A stretch of DNA of 64,000 nt from Pseudomonas knackmussii B13. Its GTDB lineage: Bacteria > Pseudomonadota > Gammaproteobacteria > Pseudomonadales > Pseudomonadaceae. The stretch's first letter is position 1. Each line of letters begins with the position of its first letter. The stretch lies in contig NZ_HG322950.1 of the NCBI RefSeq assembly GCF_000689415.1, positions 3,169,501-3,233,500 of the forward strand, in the 5' to 3' direction. The translations under genes and the position numbers were made by a program. Below the pieces are notes generated by a model. The model had not been told where the DNA came from. It did no database searches and saw only the letters and a program-made list of their open reading frames with translations. Shown here piece by piece: positions 16,390-25,787 of the stretch.

Positions 16390-17521
16390 GCACACGTTCC
16401 TGTTCATCGGCGCCCTCGGCCTGTCCGCCACCCTGATAGGCGGCGGCCTGGCCCTGCGCGCCGGACACGCCCACGCCGTGGCTGCCTGGACCGAGGCCCA
16501 GGCCCTGCCGGTGGTAAATACCTTCCTTCCGGGGGCAGCCGGCGCCGGCGACGCCCTCGACCTGCCTGCACACCTCGAGGCCTGGCAGGAAGCGGCGATC
16601 CACGCGCGGGTCAGCGGCTACCTCAAGGACTGGCGCAGCGACATCGGCACACCGGTGAAGGCCGGCCAGGTGCTCGGCGAGATCGACAGCCCCGACCTTG
16701 ACCAGCAACTGCAGCAGGCCCGCGCACGCCTGCAGCAGGCACAAGCCAATGCACACCTGGCGCAGACCACCGCGGCGCGCTGGCGCAACCTGCTGGCCAG
16801 CCACTCGGTGGCGCGCCAGGAGGCCGACGAGAAACAGGCCAACGCCGAAGCGGCCACGGCCAACGTCGCCGCCGCGCAGGCCGACTTCGCGCGCCTGGCC
16901 TCGCTGAGCGCGTACAAGACCCTGCAGGCGCCCTTCGACGGCGTGGTGACCGCACGGCGCACCGACGTCGGCCAGCTGATCCAGGCCGACAGCGCCAGCG
17001 GCCCCGAGCTGTTCCGCGTCGCCGACACCCATCGCCTGCGCCTCTACGTGCCCATCCCGCAGAACTACGCCAACGCCATCCATCCCGGCCTGAGCGTGAG
17101 CTTCAGCGTGCCCGAGCACCCCGGACGTCGCTTCACGGCGCGCTACAGCGGCAGCTCGACGGCGGTGGATCCGCACTCGGGCAGCCTGCTCGCCGAGTTC
17201 GTCGCCGACAATCCCGACGGCACGCTGCTGCCAGGGGACTACGCCCAAGCGCGCATTCCGGTGCCGCACGACCAGGCGCGCCTGAGCATTCCCGCCAGTG
17301 CGCTGATCTTCCGCGCCCAGGGCCCGCAGGTGGCGGTGCTGGACACCCACGGCAAGGTGCAGATGCGCAGCATCCACATTGCCCTCGACCTGGGCGATCG
17401 CCTGCAGGTCGACCAGGGCCTCGGTGCCGCCGACCGGGTCATCGACAATCCGCCGGACTCGCTGGCCAGCGGCGATACAGTGCGCCTTGCGAAAGGAGGC
17501 AACGATGCGCATCCCGCATAA
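16379..17521 (+). CDS. RND periplasmic adaptor (membrane fusion protein)
   Basis: 380 residues with an N-terminal hydrophobic segment, lipoyl-like halves (LEAWQEAAIHARVSGYLKDW and LQAPFDGVVTARRTDVGQLI) around an alpha-hairpin rich in Q/A heptads (LQQARARLQQAQANAHLAQ), and a beta-barrel domain (LSVSFSVPEHPGRRF). No lipobox is evident, so it is probably anchored by its N-terminal helix. It overlaps the pump gene by 11 bases and the outer-membrane factor gene by 17, so the three are co-translated. Confidence 0.92.
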   Translation: MPAKHTFLFIGALGLSATLIGGGLALRAGHAHAVAAWTEAQALPVVNTFLPGAAGAGDALDLPAHLEAWQEAAIHARVSGYLKDWRSDIGTPVKAGQVLGEIDSPDLDQQLQQARARLQQAQANAHLAQTTAARWRNLLASHSVARQEADEKQANAEAATANVAAAQADFARLASLSAYKTLQAPFDGVVTARRTDVGQLIQADSASGPELFRVADTHRLRLYVPIPQNYANAIHPGLSVSFSVPEHPGRRFTARYSGSSTAVDPHSGSLLAEFVADNPDGTLLPGDYAQARIPVPHDQARLSIPASALIFRAQGPQVAVLDTHGKVQMRSIHIALDLGDRLQVDQGLGAADRVIDNPPDSLASGDTVRLAKGGNDAHPA

Positions 17522-18917
17522 ACGCGCCCTGCTGCTCCTCGCCCTGCTCGGCCTGGGCGCCTGTTCCCTCGCTCCGGCCTACCAGCCGCCCTTGCCGGCC
17601 ATGCCCGCGCACTACAGCGATGCCCACGGCGACTGGCTGCCCGCGCAGCCCGCCGACCGCGTCCCGGCACACTGGTGGCAGCGCTATGCCGACCCACGGC
17701 TGGATAGCCTGCAGCAGCAACTGGAACGAGCCAACCCCACCCTGGCCGCCGCCGTCGCCCACTATGACGCCGCCCGCGCCGCCGCCCGCGAGATCGCCGC
17801 CGCACGTGCCCCGCAGGCCGGCTTGAGCGCACAGGCCCTGCGCCAGCGGCAGTCCGACGACAGGCCGCTGCGCGGCAGCGACCAACCGGACATCTACGAC
17901 AGCGACACCCTGGCCCTGGGCCTGAACCTGGACCTCGACCTCTGGGGGCGCCTGCGCAACCTCGCCGCCGCCGGCCAGGCCGAGGCCCGAGCGACCGGCG
18001 ACGACCTCGCCGCCGCGCGGCTCTCGCTGCAGGGCGAGCTGACCCACCAATACCTGGCGCTGCGCGGTCTCGACCAGCAGGCGGCGATCCTCGGCCAGAG
18101 CCTCGACGCCTATGCCCAGGCCTTGCGCATGACCCAGGCGCGCTACGACAACGGCATCGCCTCGGAACTCGACCTGGCGCGCGCCGAGCACCAGCTCGAC
18201 GACGCCCGTGCGCAGCGCGACGAAGTGATCGGCCAGCGCCGCCTGCTCGAACATGCGATCGCCGAACTGCTCGGCGAGGATGCCGCACGCTTCGGCATCG
18301 CACCCGACGTGGCGCTGCCGGCGCTGCCCCAGGTGCCGGCCGAACTGCCCAGCACCCTGCTGCAGCGGCGCCCGGACATCGCCGCCGCCGAACGCCGCCT
18401 GTATGCCGCCAACGCCGGCATCGGCGTGGCCCGCGCGGCCTGGCTGCCGGACCTCGACCTGGGCGCGCTGGTCGGCGGCCAGAGCGCCGGCAGCGGCAAC
18501 CTGCTCGGCGCTGGCAATCGCATCTGGGCGCTCGGTCCGCTGGCCAGCCTGCCGTTGCTCGACGGCGGCCGCCGGCACGCCGCCGAACGCGGGGCCAGGG
18601 CCGAGTTCGACGAAGCCAGCGCACACTACAAGGCAACGGTGCTCAGGGCCCTGCGCGAGGTGGAAGACCCGCTCGGCCAGCTGCGCGACCTGCAGGCCGA
18701 AGCCATCGACCAGGACCGGGCGACCCACGCCGCCGAGCACGCCCGCGACCTGGCCGAGACGAGCTATCGCAATGGCGCAGTCAGCTACCTGGATGTGATC
18801 AGCGCGCAGACCGCCGCGCTGCAGGCGCGCCTGCACAGCCAGGCGTTGCAGACCCGCCGCCTGCAGGCCAGCGCGCAACTGCTGGTAGCGCTGGGCGGCG
18901 ACTGGCATGCCGGCTGA
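17505..18917 (+). CDS. NodT-family outer membrane efflux lipoprotein
   Basis: 470 residues. Lipobox LGAC, conserved YQPPLPAMP start, WWQRYADPRLDSL, the repeated TolC-type helical domains (two OEP repeats, the second around RRPDIAAAERRLYAANAGIGVARAAWLP) and a C-terminal DVISAQTAALQARL. Start chosen at 17505 because AAAGGAGG lies five bases ahead and a lipoprotein signal follows. It should form the outer-membrane exit duct of the tripartite pump. Last gene of the operon. Confidence 0.92.
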   Translation: MRIPHKRALLLLALLGLGACSLAPAYQPPLPAMPAHYSDAHGDWLPAQPADRVPAHWWQRYADPRLDSLQQQLERANPTLAAAVAHYDAARAAAREIAAARAPQAGLSAQALRQRQSDDRPLRGSDQPDIYDSDTLALGLNLDLDLWGRLRNLAAAGQAEARATGDDLAAARLSLQGELTHQYLALRGLDQQAAILGQSLDAYAQALRMTQARYDNGIASELDLARAEHQLDDARAQRDEVIGQRRLLEHAIAELLGEDAARFGIAPDVALPALPQVPAELPSTLLQRRPDIAAAERRLYAANAGIGVARAAWLPDLDLGALVGGQSAGSGNLLGAGNRIWALGPLASLPLLDGGRRHAAERGARAEFDEASAHYKATVLRALREVEDPLGQLRDLQAEAIDQDRATHAAEHARDLAETSYRNGAVSYLDVISAQTAALQARLHSQALQTRRLQASAQLLVALGGDWHAG

Positions 18918-18978
18918 ACAGCGCTAGCCTGTAGCCATCCGCGCGCGGCTCGCGCGCACCTGCCCCAAGGAGCCCTGC

Positions 18979-20415
18979 ATGAACGACGAACTCCACCGTC
19001 TCGACGCCACCGCCCAGGCGCTGCTGGTCGAGCGCGGCGAAGTCACGCCGCTGGAACTGGTGGACAGCGCCATTGCCCGCATCGAACGCCTCGATCCCGC
19101 GCTCGACGCCGTGGTCTCGCGGCAGTTCGAGCAGGCCCGCGAGCGCGCCCGCGGGGCGCTGCCAGAAGGACCGTTCCGTGGCGTGCCCTTCCTGCTCAAG
19201 GACCTCGCCGGCGGCGCCGAGGCGGGCATGCCGCTCAGCTATGGCAGCCGTCTGGGCGCCGAACACCGCGCCGACTATGACAGCGAACTCGTCCGCCGTT
19301 ACCGCGCGGCAGGGCTGGTCATCGTCGGCCGCAGCAGCACGCCCGAATTCGGCCTAACCCCAACCACCGAACCGGTGCTCTTCGGCCCCTGCCGCAATCC
19401 GTGGAACCCCGAACTCTCCAGTGGCGGCTCCAGCGGCGGCGCCGCCGCGGCGGTGGCGGCGCGCCTGGTGCCCTTCGCCCACGCCAGCGACATCGGCGGC
19501 TCGATCCGCATCCCCGCCTCCGCCTGCGGCGTGTTCGGCCTCAAGCCCAGCCGCGGGCGCAACCCGGCCGGGCCCAAGCTGGGCGAAAGCGTTTCCGGGC
19601 TGGCTGCCGAGCACTGCTGTTCGATCTCCGTGCGCGACAGCGCGGCGCTGCTCGACGCCACCTCGGCGGCGGACTTCGGCGCGCCCTACGTGGCACCCTT
19701 CAAGAGCCGCCCGTACCTGGAGGAAGTCGACGCGCCGCACCAGCGCCTGCGCATCGCTGTGATGCGCGCGCCGCTGTCCGGCGTGCCCGTGCATGCCGAC
19801 TGCCTGGCCGCCGTGGAAGCCGCCGCCGCGCTGTGCCGCGAGCTGGGCCACGAGGTCCACGACGAGGCGCCGCAAGTCAGCGACATCGCCGCGGTGAACC
19901 AGGCCTACGCCAAACTGTTCATGGTCTCCGCCGCGCTCAACCTGCAGACCCTCGAAGGCCTGGTGGGACGCAGCGCCGGGGCGGATGACATCGAGCCGCT
20001 GACCCGCCTCGTGGCCGCCCTTGGCCGCCAGGTGAGCGCCACCGATTTCGTGCTCGCACAGCGCGCGCTTCACCGCATGGGCCGCGAAATCAATGCGTTC
20101 CAGGCGCACTACGACCTGATCCTCAGCCCGACCATGGCCTGCCCGCCGGCGGCCATCGGCGAGCTGGTGCTGCGCGCCGGCGACCCGCCCGAGCCCTACA
20201 TCCAGCGGACTCAGGCCTTCGCCGCCTTCACCTCGGTGTTCAACGCCACCGGCCAGCCGGCGATGAGCGTGCCGCTGCACTGGAACGCCGAGGGCGTGCC
20301 GATCGGCGTGCAGTTCGCCGCGCGACTGGGCGACGAAGCGAGCCTGTTCCGCCTGGCCGCCGAACTCGAGCGCGCACACCCCTGGGCCGAGCGCCTGCCG
20401 CCGCTGGGGCACTGA
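18979..20415 (+). CDS. Amidase-signature family hydrolase
   Basis: 478 residues. The Ser-cis-Ser-Lys triad is visible: K74 in [11 protein letters not shown], cis-serine S151 in [12 protein letters not shown] and nucleophile S175 in [11 protein letters not shown], with the family spacing of 24 residues between the serines. Cytoplasmic, no signal peptide. The family hydrolyses carboxylic amides, often with loose specificity; the substrate is unknown. AAGGAG precedes the ATG. It is followed by an intrinsic terminator, so it is transcribed alone or with the pump operon 61 bases upstream. Confidence 0.88.
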   Translation: MNDELHRLDATAQALLVERGEVTPLELVDSAIARIERLDPALDAVVSRQFEQARERARGALPEGPFRGVPFLLKDLAGGAEAGMPLSYGSRLGAEHRADYDSELVRRYRAAGLVIVGRSSTPEFGLTPTTEPVLFGPCRNPWNPELSSGGSSGGAAAAVAARLVPFAHASDIGGSIRIPASACGVFGLKPSRGRNPAGPKLGESVSGLAAEHCCSISVRDSAALLDATSAADFGAPYVAPFKSRPYLEEVDAPHQRLRIAVMRAPLSGVPVHADCLAAVEAAAALCRELGHEVHDEAPQVSDIAAVNQAYAKLFMVSAALNLQTLEGLVGRSAGADDIEPLTRLVAALGRQVSATDFVLAQRALHRMGREINAFQAHYDLILSPTMACPPAAIGELVLRAGDPPEPYIQRTQAFAAFTSVFNATGQPAMSVPLHWNAEGVPIGVQFAARLGDEASLFRLAAELERAHPWAERLPPLGH

Positions 20416-20434
20416 GGGCCGGCGGTCGCGAACG

Positions 20435-20462
20435 AGCCCGGGCCCTCCCGCCGGGCTTTTTT
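20435..20462 (+). terminator. Rho-independent terminator
   Basis: AGCCCGG (20435-20441) pairs with CCGGGCT (20451-20457), followed by a T run to 20462. It ends the amidase transcript. Confidence 0.85.
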
Positions 20463-20562
20463 CGCCGAACGACCTGATCCCGGCGGGCCCGCGCAAAGGT
20501 GCAGCGGCGCGCGACTGGCGCTAAGCTGCCGCCCCCTGACCCACCTGCCGCGAGAGGCCCCC

Positions 20563-20943
20563 ATGGCAAACCCAGACATCACCTTCATCCCCGACGCCGA
20601 TCCGGAGTCGATCTCCTCCGACGTCGCCGGTTTCGGCGGCCTGCTGGTCTCCACCCAGATCCCCACCCGCGAAGACGGCAGCCTGGAGCTGGGCGACATA
20701 GTCGCGCAGAGCGAGTGCACCCTTCGCGCCCTGCAGGTCGCTCTGGAGCGCGCCGGCAGCGGCATGGACCGCGTCCTGCACCTGACCATCTACCTCACCG
20801 ACATGGCCGACCGCCCGGCCTTCAACGAGGTCTATCAGCGCTTCTTCGCCAAGCCGTACCCGGTGCGCGCCGCCGTTGGAGTGGCCGCCCTGGCCGTCGA
20901 AGGCATGCGTGTGGAAGTCACCGCGCTGGCCGCCAAGGCCTGA
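20563..20943 (+). CDS. RidA (YjgF/UK114) family protein
   Basis: 126 residues, the family's usual size. FGGLLVSTQIP, the LHLTIYLTDM strand and PYPVRAAVGVAALAVEGMRVEVTA match RidA; R102 corresponds to the substrate-binding arginine and E118 to the acidic residue that deaminases use. RidA enzymes hydrolyse reactive 2-aminoacrylate-type imines, but paralogous subfamilies vary and this one (DGSLELGDIVAQSECTL) need not be the housekeeping RidA. Single gene between the amidase terminator and rlhA. Confidence 0.85.
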   Translation: MANPDITFIPDADPESISSDVAGFGGLLVSTQIPTREDGSLELGDIVAQSECTLRALQVALERAGSGMDRVLHLTIYLTDMADRPAFNEVYQRFFAKPYPVRAAVGVAALAVEGMRVEVTALAAKA

Positions 20944-21024
20944 TCCACCCCGTCATCGCCCGGCGCCCTGCCGGGCGGTGCATCCATCGGGCAGCGCACG
21001 GGTGCCGGCCGGGCGTTTCGCCGG

Positions 21025-21030
21025 TACAAT
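21025..21030 (+). promoter_or_regulatory. Probable -10 element of rlhA
   Basis: TACAAT in the context CCGGTACAATGCGCGCC, a frequent Pseudomonas sigma-70 context. It gives a leader of only about 20-30 bases before the rlhA start. The -35 region is weak. Confidence 0.55.
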
Positions 21031-21066
21031 GCGCGCCTTGCCGTGCCACGCCCGATGAAGAAGAAC

Positions 21067-23067
21067 ATGTCCCTGCCCAAGAACCACCTCGAACTGCTCA
21101 GCCCCGCCCGCGATGTGAGCATCGCCCGCGAAGCCATCCTGCATGGCGCCGACGCCGTGTACATCGGCGGCCCGAGCTTCGGCGCGCGTCACAACGCCTG
21201 CAACGAGGTGAGCGACATCGCCCAACTGGTGGAATTCGCCCATCGCTTCCACGCGCGGGTGTTCGTCACCATCAACACCATCCTTCACGACGACGAGCTG
21301 GAGCCGGCGCGCAAGCTGATCCACCAGCTCTACGATGCCGGCGTCGACGCGCTGATCGTGCAGGACCTGGGCGTGCTCGACCTGGACATCCCGCCGATCG
21401 AGCTGCACGCCAGCACCCAGACCGACATCCGCACCCTGGCGCGGGCCAAGTTCCTCGACCAGGCCGGCTTCTCCCAGCTGGTGCTGGCCCGCGAACTGAA
21501 CCTGAAGGAAATCCGCGCGATCGCCGACGAAACCGACGCGGCCATCGAATTCTTCATCCACGGCGCGCTGTGCGTGGCCTTCTCCGGCCAGTGCAACATC
21601 TCCCACGCGCAGACCGGCCGCAGCGCCAACCGCGGCGACTGCTCGCAGGCCTGCCGCCTGCCGTACACCCTGAAGGACGACCAGGGCCGCGTGGTGGCCT
21701 TCGAGAAACACCTGCTGTCGATGAAGGACAACAACCAGAGCGCCAACCTCAGCGCCCTGGTCGACGCCGGCGTGCGTTCCTTCAAGATCGAAGGGCGCTA
21801 CAAGGACATGGGCTACGTGAAGAACATCACCGCCTATTACCGCCAGCGCCTGGACGGCATCCTCGCCGAGCGCCCGGACCTCGCCCGCGCCTCCAGCGGT
21901 CGCACCGAGCACTTCTTCCTGCCCGACCCGGACAAGACCTTCCACCGCGGCAGTACCGACTACTTCGTCACCGAGCGCAAGGTCGACATCGGCGCCTTCG
22001 ACACCCCGACCTTCACCGGCCTGCCGGTGGGCGTGGTGGAGAAAGTCGGCAAGCGCGACCTGATCGTCGCCACCCACGAACCCCTGACCAACGGCGACGG
22101 CCTCAACGTGCTGGTCAAGCGCGAGGTGGTCGGCTTCCGCGCCAACATCGCCGAGCCAAAAGGCGAGTTCGAGGAAGACGGCGAGAAGCGCTATCGCTAC
22201 CGCGTCGAGCCCAACGAGATGCCCGAGGGCATGTACCGCCTGCGGCCGAACCACCCGCTGTCGCGCAACCTCGACCACAACTGGCAGCAGGCGCTGCAGA
22301 AGACCTCCGCCGAGCGCCGCGTCGGCCTGTCGTGGGTCGCCAAGCTGCGCGAGGAACGCCTGGAGCTGACCGCCACCAGCGAAGAAGGCGTGAGCATCAG
22401 CGTCGCCCTGGACGGCCCCTTCGGCGCCGCCAACAAGCCGGAACAGGCGCTGGAACAACTGCACGACCTGCTCGGCCAGCTGGGCACCACCCAGTACCAT
22501 GCCGATCGCATCGAGCTGGATGCACCGCAAGCCTTCTTCATCCCCAATTCGCAGCTCAAGTCGCTGCGCCGCGAAGCCATCGAGGCGCTCACCGAAGCCC
22601 GCGTGAAGGCGCACCCGCGCGGCGGCCGCAAGGCCGAGAGCAACCCGCCGCCGGTATACCCGGAGTCGCACCTGTCGTTCCTCGCCAACGTGTACAACCA
22701 CAAGGCCCGCGAGTTCTACCACCGCCACGGCGTGCAGCTGATCGACGCGGCCTACGAGGCCCACGAGGAACCCGGCGAAGTGCCGGTGATGATCACCAAG
22801 CACTGCCTGCGCTTCTCCTTCAACCTCTGCCCGAAACAGGCCAAGGGCGTCACCGGCGTGCGCACCAAGGTCGCGCCGATGCAGCTGATCCACGGCGACG
22901 AAGTGCTGACCCTGAAGTTCGACTGCAAGCCGTGCGAGATGCACGTGATCGGCAAGATGAAGGGCCACATCCTCGACCTGCCGCAGCCGGGCAGTGCGGT
23001 CGACCAGATCGTCGGCCAGATCACCCCCGAAGACCTGCTCAAGACCATCCGCCGCGCGCCGCACTGA
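21067..23067 (+). CDS. rlhA: RlhA, 23S rRNA 5-hydroxycytidine C2501 synthase (peptidase U32 family)
   Basis: 666 residues from the ATG of MSLPKNHLELLSPARD. Near-identity to E. coli RlhA (YdcP) is recognisable along the whole length: HGADAVYIGGPSFGARHN, ELHASTQTDIRT, the four-cysteine stretch between CVAFSGQC and GDCSQACRLPY that fits an iron-sulfur site, FKIEGRYKDMGYVKNITAYY, and the C-terminal domain with VPVMITKHCLRF and KFDCKPCEMHVIGKMK. The enzyme hydroxylates C2501 near the peptidyl-transferase centre, with prephenate-pathway dependence known in E. coli. Upstream in-frame ATG (21055) and GTG (21043) are alternatives; 21067 gives the E. coli-like N-terminus. Confidence 0.93.
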   Translation: MSLPKNHLELLSPARDVSIAREAILHGADAVYIGGPSFGARHNACNEVSDIAQLVEFAHRFHARVFVTINTILHDDELEPARKLIHQLYDAGVDALIVQDLGVLDLDIPPIELHASTQTDIRTLARAKFLDQAGFSQLVLARELNLKEIRAIADETDAAIEFFIHGALCVAFSGQCNISHAQTGRSANRGDCSQACRLPYTLKDDQGRVVAFEKHLLSMKDNNQSANLSALVDAGVRSFKIEGRYKDMGYVKNITAYYRQRLDGILAERPDLARASSGRTEHFFLPDPDKTFHRGSTDYFVTERKVDIGAFDTPTFTGLPVGVVEKVGKRDLIVATHEPLTNGDGLNVLVKREVVGFRANIAEPKGEFEEDGEKRYRYRVEPNEMPEGMYRLRPNHPLSRNLDHNWQQALQKTSAERRVGLSWVAKLREERLELTATSEEGVSISVALDGPFGAANKPEQALEQLHDLLGQLGTTQYHADRIELDAPQAFFIPNSQLKSLRREAIEALTEARVKAHPRGGRKAESNPPPVYPESHLSFLANVYNHKAREFYHRHGVQLIDAAYEAHEEPGEVPVMITKHCLRFSFNLCPKQAKGVTGVRTKVAPMQLIHGDEVLTLKFDCKPCEMHVIGKMKGHILDLPQPGSAVDQIVGQITPEDLLKTIRRAPH

Positions 23068-23101
23068 GGCGCGTTTTCAGCGGCTGGGCCTGGTGCTCAA
23101 G

Positions 23102-23140
23102 AACGCCGTTTCCTCCGCTGGGGGAACGGCGTTTTCTTTT
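23102..23140 (+). terminator. Rho-independent terminator of rlhA
   Basis: AACGCCGTTTCC (23102-23113) pairs with GGAACGGCGTT (23123-23133), then TTTCTTTT. Strong stem followed by a U-rich tail. Confidence 0.88.
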
Positions 23141-23193
23141 GGGGCATGGAGCCTCGGATTTTCGCGCAGCTTCGGCGTAAGGAGCGGTGCTGC

Positions 23194-23268
23194 TTTTCGT
23201 AGGAACGAGATTGCTCGCGAACAGCCCCGCTGCGAGGTCATTCGCGAGCAATCTCGCTCCTACGAAAA
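23194..23268. repeat. Paired REP elements (BIME-like)
   Basis: A 28-base arm at 23194-23221 (TTTTCGTAGGAACGAGATTG then CTCGCGAA) recurs inverted at 23241-23268 with one mismatch, leaving 19 bases between. It is the 'TAGGAGCGAG..CTCGCG' family seen at 12032 and 33601. It fills the 312-base gap between rlhA and the next gene together with the terminator; nothing else is seen there. Confidence 0.85.
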
Positions 23269-23379
23269 AATCGAGCTGCACAATTCGCGGCGACGTAGGG
23301 CGTACAACCGCTCGCGGATATACGCACCACACTCTTGCTCCAGATCATCTGCCGTGTACCGCACTCAGGCACCGCGGCA

Positions 23380-23832
23380 TCAGCCGCTGATCTCAGGAAT
23401 GCCCCGCAGCCTTGCTTCGTGATCCAGACTCATCAGCTCGCGAAATTCGAGCGGCGTTGGGCAAAAGCCCAAGACCTCCGACGCGCGGAGGGCATTACCA
23501 GGCGCTGGCGCCAAAAGGGTCTGCATTTTTAAGGGATCGATGATTCCCCAGTTGTGCAGGTCCTCGCAGCCGCTTCCTCCGCAGAAGGCCTGGAACACCA
23601 CCTTGGGTCTGCCTTGGCTGTCCTGCTGGCAGCGACCACCGAGAAACTCGGCATCCTGCAAGAGCATTTGAACGTAGCGCACATCACGCGACACCCGAAC
23701 CCAGGTATGCAGAACGGCTCCAGAAAACATATCGATCTCGACGCGGGCGCCACCACACTCAAAGCGCTGCTGCGCGGCCTGAGCCACGGGGGCGCCCAAA
23801 GCGAGCAGCGCACCTAGCAAAATCCCTTTCAT
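23380..23832 (-). CDS. Secreted cysteine-containing protein of unknown function
   Basis: 150 residues from MKGILLGALLALGAPVAQA, a clean signal peptide cleaved after A19 or A20. The mature protein has five cysteines (C26, C68, C84, C89, C124), with CGGSGC in the middle, and no recognised domain. GGGACC precedes the chosen ATG; a longer frame upstream to 23916 would bury the signal peptide. It is divergent from the ABC transporter operon. I do not recognise the family; periplasmic location with disulfides is the only inference. Confidence 0.65.
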   Translation of the reverse strand: MKGILLGALLALGAPVAQAAQQRFECGGARVEIDMFSGAVLHTWVRVSRDVRYVQMLLQDAEFLGGRCQQDSQGRPKVVFQAFCGGSGCEDLHNWGIIDPLKMQTLLAPAPGNALRASEVLGFCPTPLEFRELMSLDHEARLRGIPEISG

Positions 23833-24056
23833 GCCCAGTAGGTCCCTTTCCAAAGCGATGCGGCACGCACGGTGCCAGCAATTCCCGGCAGCGACAAGCA
23901 ACGCTCGCTTAATCAATTCCTAAGCTCCATCCGGTACTTAGTCTCCCGCGGCGCGCCCTTGCGTGCCGCCGTCATGGCAGCGTTATCCGCCTGGGCCATA
24001 CTCGGTCTGCTTGGACGCAACGCTCCCCCCAATCTCCGACGCGAAGAGACCTGACC

Positions 24057-25778
24057 ATGGCCCTGCTGTTCACCCCGTCGCCAGGCCTGCGGGATGCCGC
24101 GCCCAATCGCTGGGACTGGATCCTCCTGCCGCTGGTGCTCGCCCTGCTGGTACTTGCCGCCTATGGCGCAATGCAGATGAGCCGCCCCTTCGTGGTCGGC
24201 CAGGCGCTGCCGATCAGCCTCGACCCGGTCTACCTGCCCTACTACCTCTTGCGCACCATCCTGCGGATGTTCACCGCGCTGGGCTTCTCCCTGCTGTTCG
24301 CCTTCGTCTTCGCCGCGCTGGCGGCCAAGTACCGCGCCGCCGAGAAGGCCATGATCCCGCTGCTGGACGTGCTGCAGTCGGTGCCGATTCTCGGCTTCCA
24401 GGCCATCGCCATCGCGCCCTTCATCGCGCTCTTCCCCGGCAACCTGCTGGGCGTGGAATGCGCGGCGATCTTCGCCATCTTCACCTCCCAGGCATGGAAC
24501 ATGGCGCTGAGCCTGTACCAGTCGTTCCGCACCGTACCGCCGGAGCTGAACGAAGCCGCGCGGATTTTCCGCCTCTCCGCCTGGCAGCGCTTCTGGCGCC
24601 TGGAACTGCCCTTCGCCATGCCCGGGCTGCTGTGGAACATGATGATGTCGATGTCCGGCGGCTGGTTCTTCCTGGTTGCCGCCGAGGCCATCTCGGTGGC
24701 CGGGCAGGACATCAAGCTGCCCGGCATCGGCTCCTACATCGCCGTGGCCATCGACCAGCGCAACCTCGGCGCCATCGCCTGGGCCATCGGCGCGATGCTT
24801 GCCGGCATCCTGCTCTACGACCAGCTGTTCTTCCGCCCGCTGCTGGCCTGGGCCGACCGTTTCCGCTTCGAGGACACCCAGGGCGACACCGCGCAGCGTT
24901 CCTGGCTGCTCGACTGGGCGCGCCGCAGCCGCTGGCTGAGCGCCATCGGCGAGTGGCTGGCGAACGGTTTCCAGCAGGCCATGGGCTGGTTCGCCCAGCG
25001 CCACGACGGCACCGTCGCCAAGCGCCAGTGGGTGCGCCTGCCGAGCTGGTGGCCGCGCGCCTGGGACGTGATCCTGGTGCTGGCCTGCGCCTTTGCTTTC
25101 TTCCGCCTGGGCCTGTTCGTGCACCAGGACGTCGGCTGGGGCGAGGCCCTGCACGTGGTCGGCCTGGGCCTGATCACCCTGTGCCGGGTGATGCTGCTGA
25201 TCGGCCTGGCCTCGCTGGTGTGGGTGCCGCTGTCGATCTGGATCGGCCTGCGCCCGCGCTACTCGCAGAAGGTCCAGGCACTGGCGCAGTTCCTCGCCGC
25301 CTTCCCGGTCAACCTGCTGTTCCCGCTGGTGGTCCTGGCGCTGGTGCACTTCCAGCTCAACCCGAACATCTGGCTGAGCCCGCTGATGGTGTTCGGTACC
25401 CAGTGGTACATCCTGTTCAACGTGGTCGCCGGTGCCGCGACCATCCCCTACGAGCTGCGCCTGGCCGCCGACAACCTCGGCTTGCGCGGCTGGCTGAAGT
25501 GGAAGCGCGTGTACCTGCCGGCGGTGTTCCCCAGCTTCGTCACCGGCGCCATCACCGCGGGGGGCGGCTCGTGGAACGCCAGCATCGTCGCCGAGTACGT
25601 CAGCTGGGGCGACACCTCGCTCGTGGCCAACGGCCTGGGCAGCTACATCAAGCAGATGACCGACGCCGGCGACTTCCACCGCATCGCCCTGGGCATCGGC
25701 GTGATGTGCATCTACGTGATGCTGCTCAACCGCTTCTTCTGGCGCCGCCTGTACCTGCTCGCCGAAAACCGTCGCTGA
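24057..25778 (+). CDS. ABC transporter permease, two fused NitT/TauT-type membrane domains
   Basis: 573 residues, twice the usual permease size. Two copies of the permease fold are visible, each with its EAA-type loop: ELNEAARIFRLSAWQRFWRL (about residue 165) and ELRLAADNLGLRGWLKWKRV (about 465). The halves flank a hydrophilic linker around residues 270-325. Such fused permeases occur in nitrate/sulfonate/bicarbonate-type importers of proteobacteria. No substrate-binding protein gene is adjacent. The ATPase gene follows after 9 bases. Confidence 0.85.
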   Translation: MALLFTPSPGLRDAAPNRWDWILLPLVLALLVLAAYGAMQMSRPFVVGQALPISLDPVYLPYYLLRTILRMFTALGFSLLFAFVFAALAAKYRAAEKAMIPLLDVLQSVPILGFQAIAIAPFIALFPGNLLGVECAAIFAIFTSQAWNMALSLYQSFRTVPPELNEAARIFRLSAWQRFWRLELPFAMPGLLWNMMMSMSGGWFFLVAAEAISVAGQDIKLPGIGSYIAVAIDQRNLGAIAWAIGAMLAGILLYDQLFFRPLLAWADRFRFEDTQGDTAQRSWLLDWARRSRWLSAIGEWLANGFQQAMGWFAQRHDGTVAKRQWVRLPSWWPRAWDVILVLACAFAFFRLGLFVHQDVGWGEALHVVGLGLITLCRVMLLIGLASLVWVPLSIWIGLRPRYSQKVQALAQFLAAFPVNLLFPLVVLALVHFQLNPNIWLSPLMVFGTQWYILFNVVAGAATIPYELRLAADNLGLRGWLKWKRVYLPAVFPSFVTGAITAGGGSWNASIVAEYVSWGDTSLVANGLGSYIKQMTDAGDFHRIALGIGVMCIYVMLLNRFFWRRLYLLAENRR

Positions 25779-25787
25779 GGACTTCAG

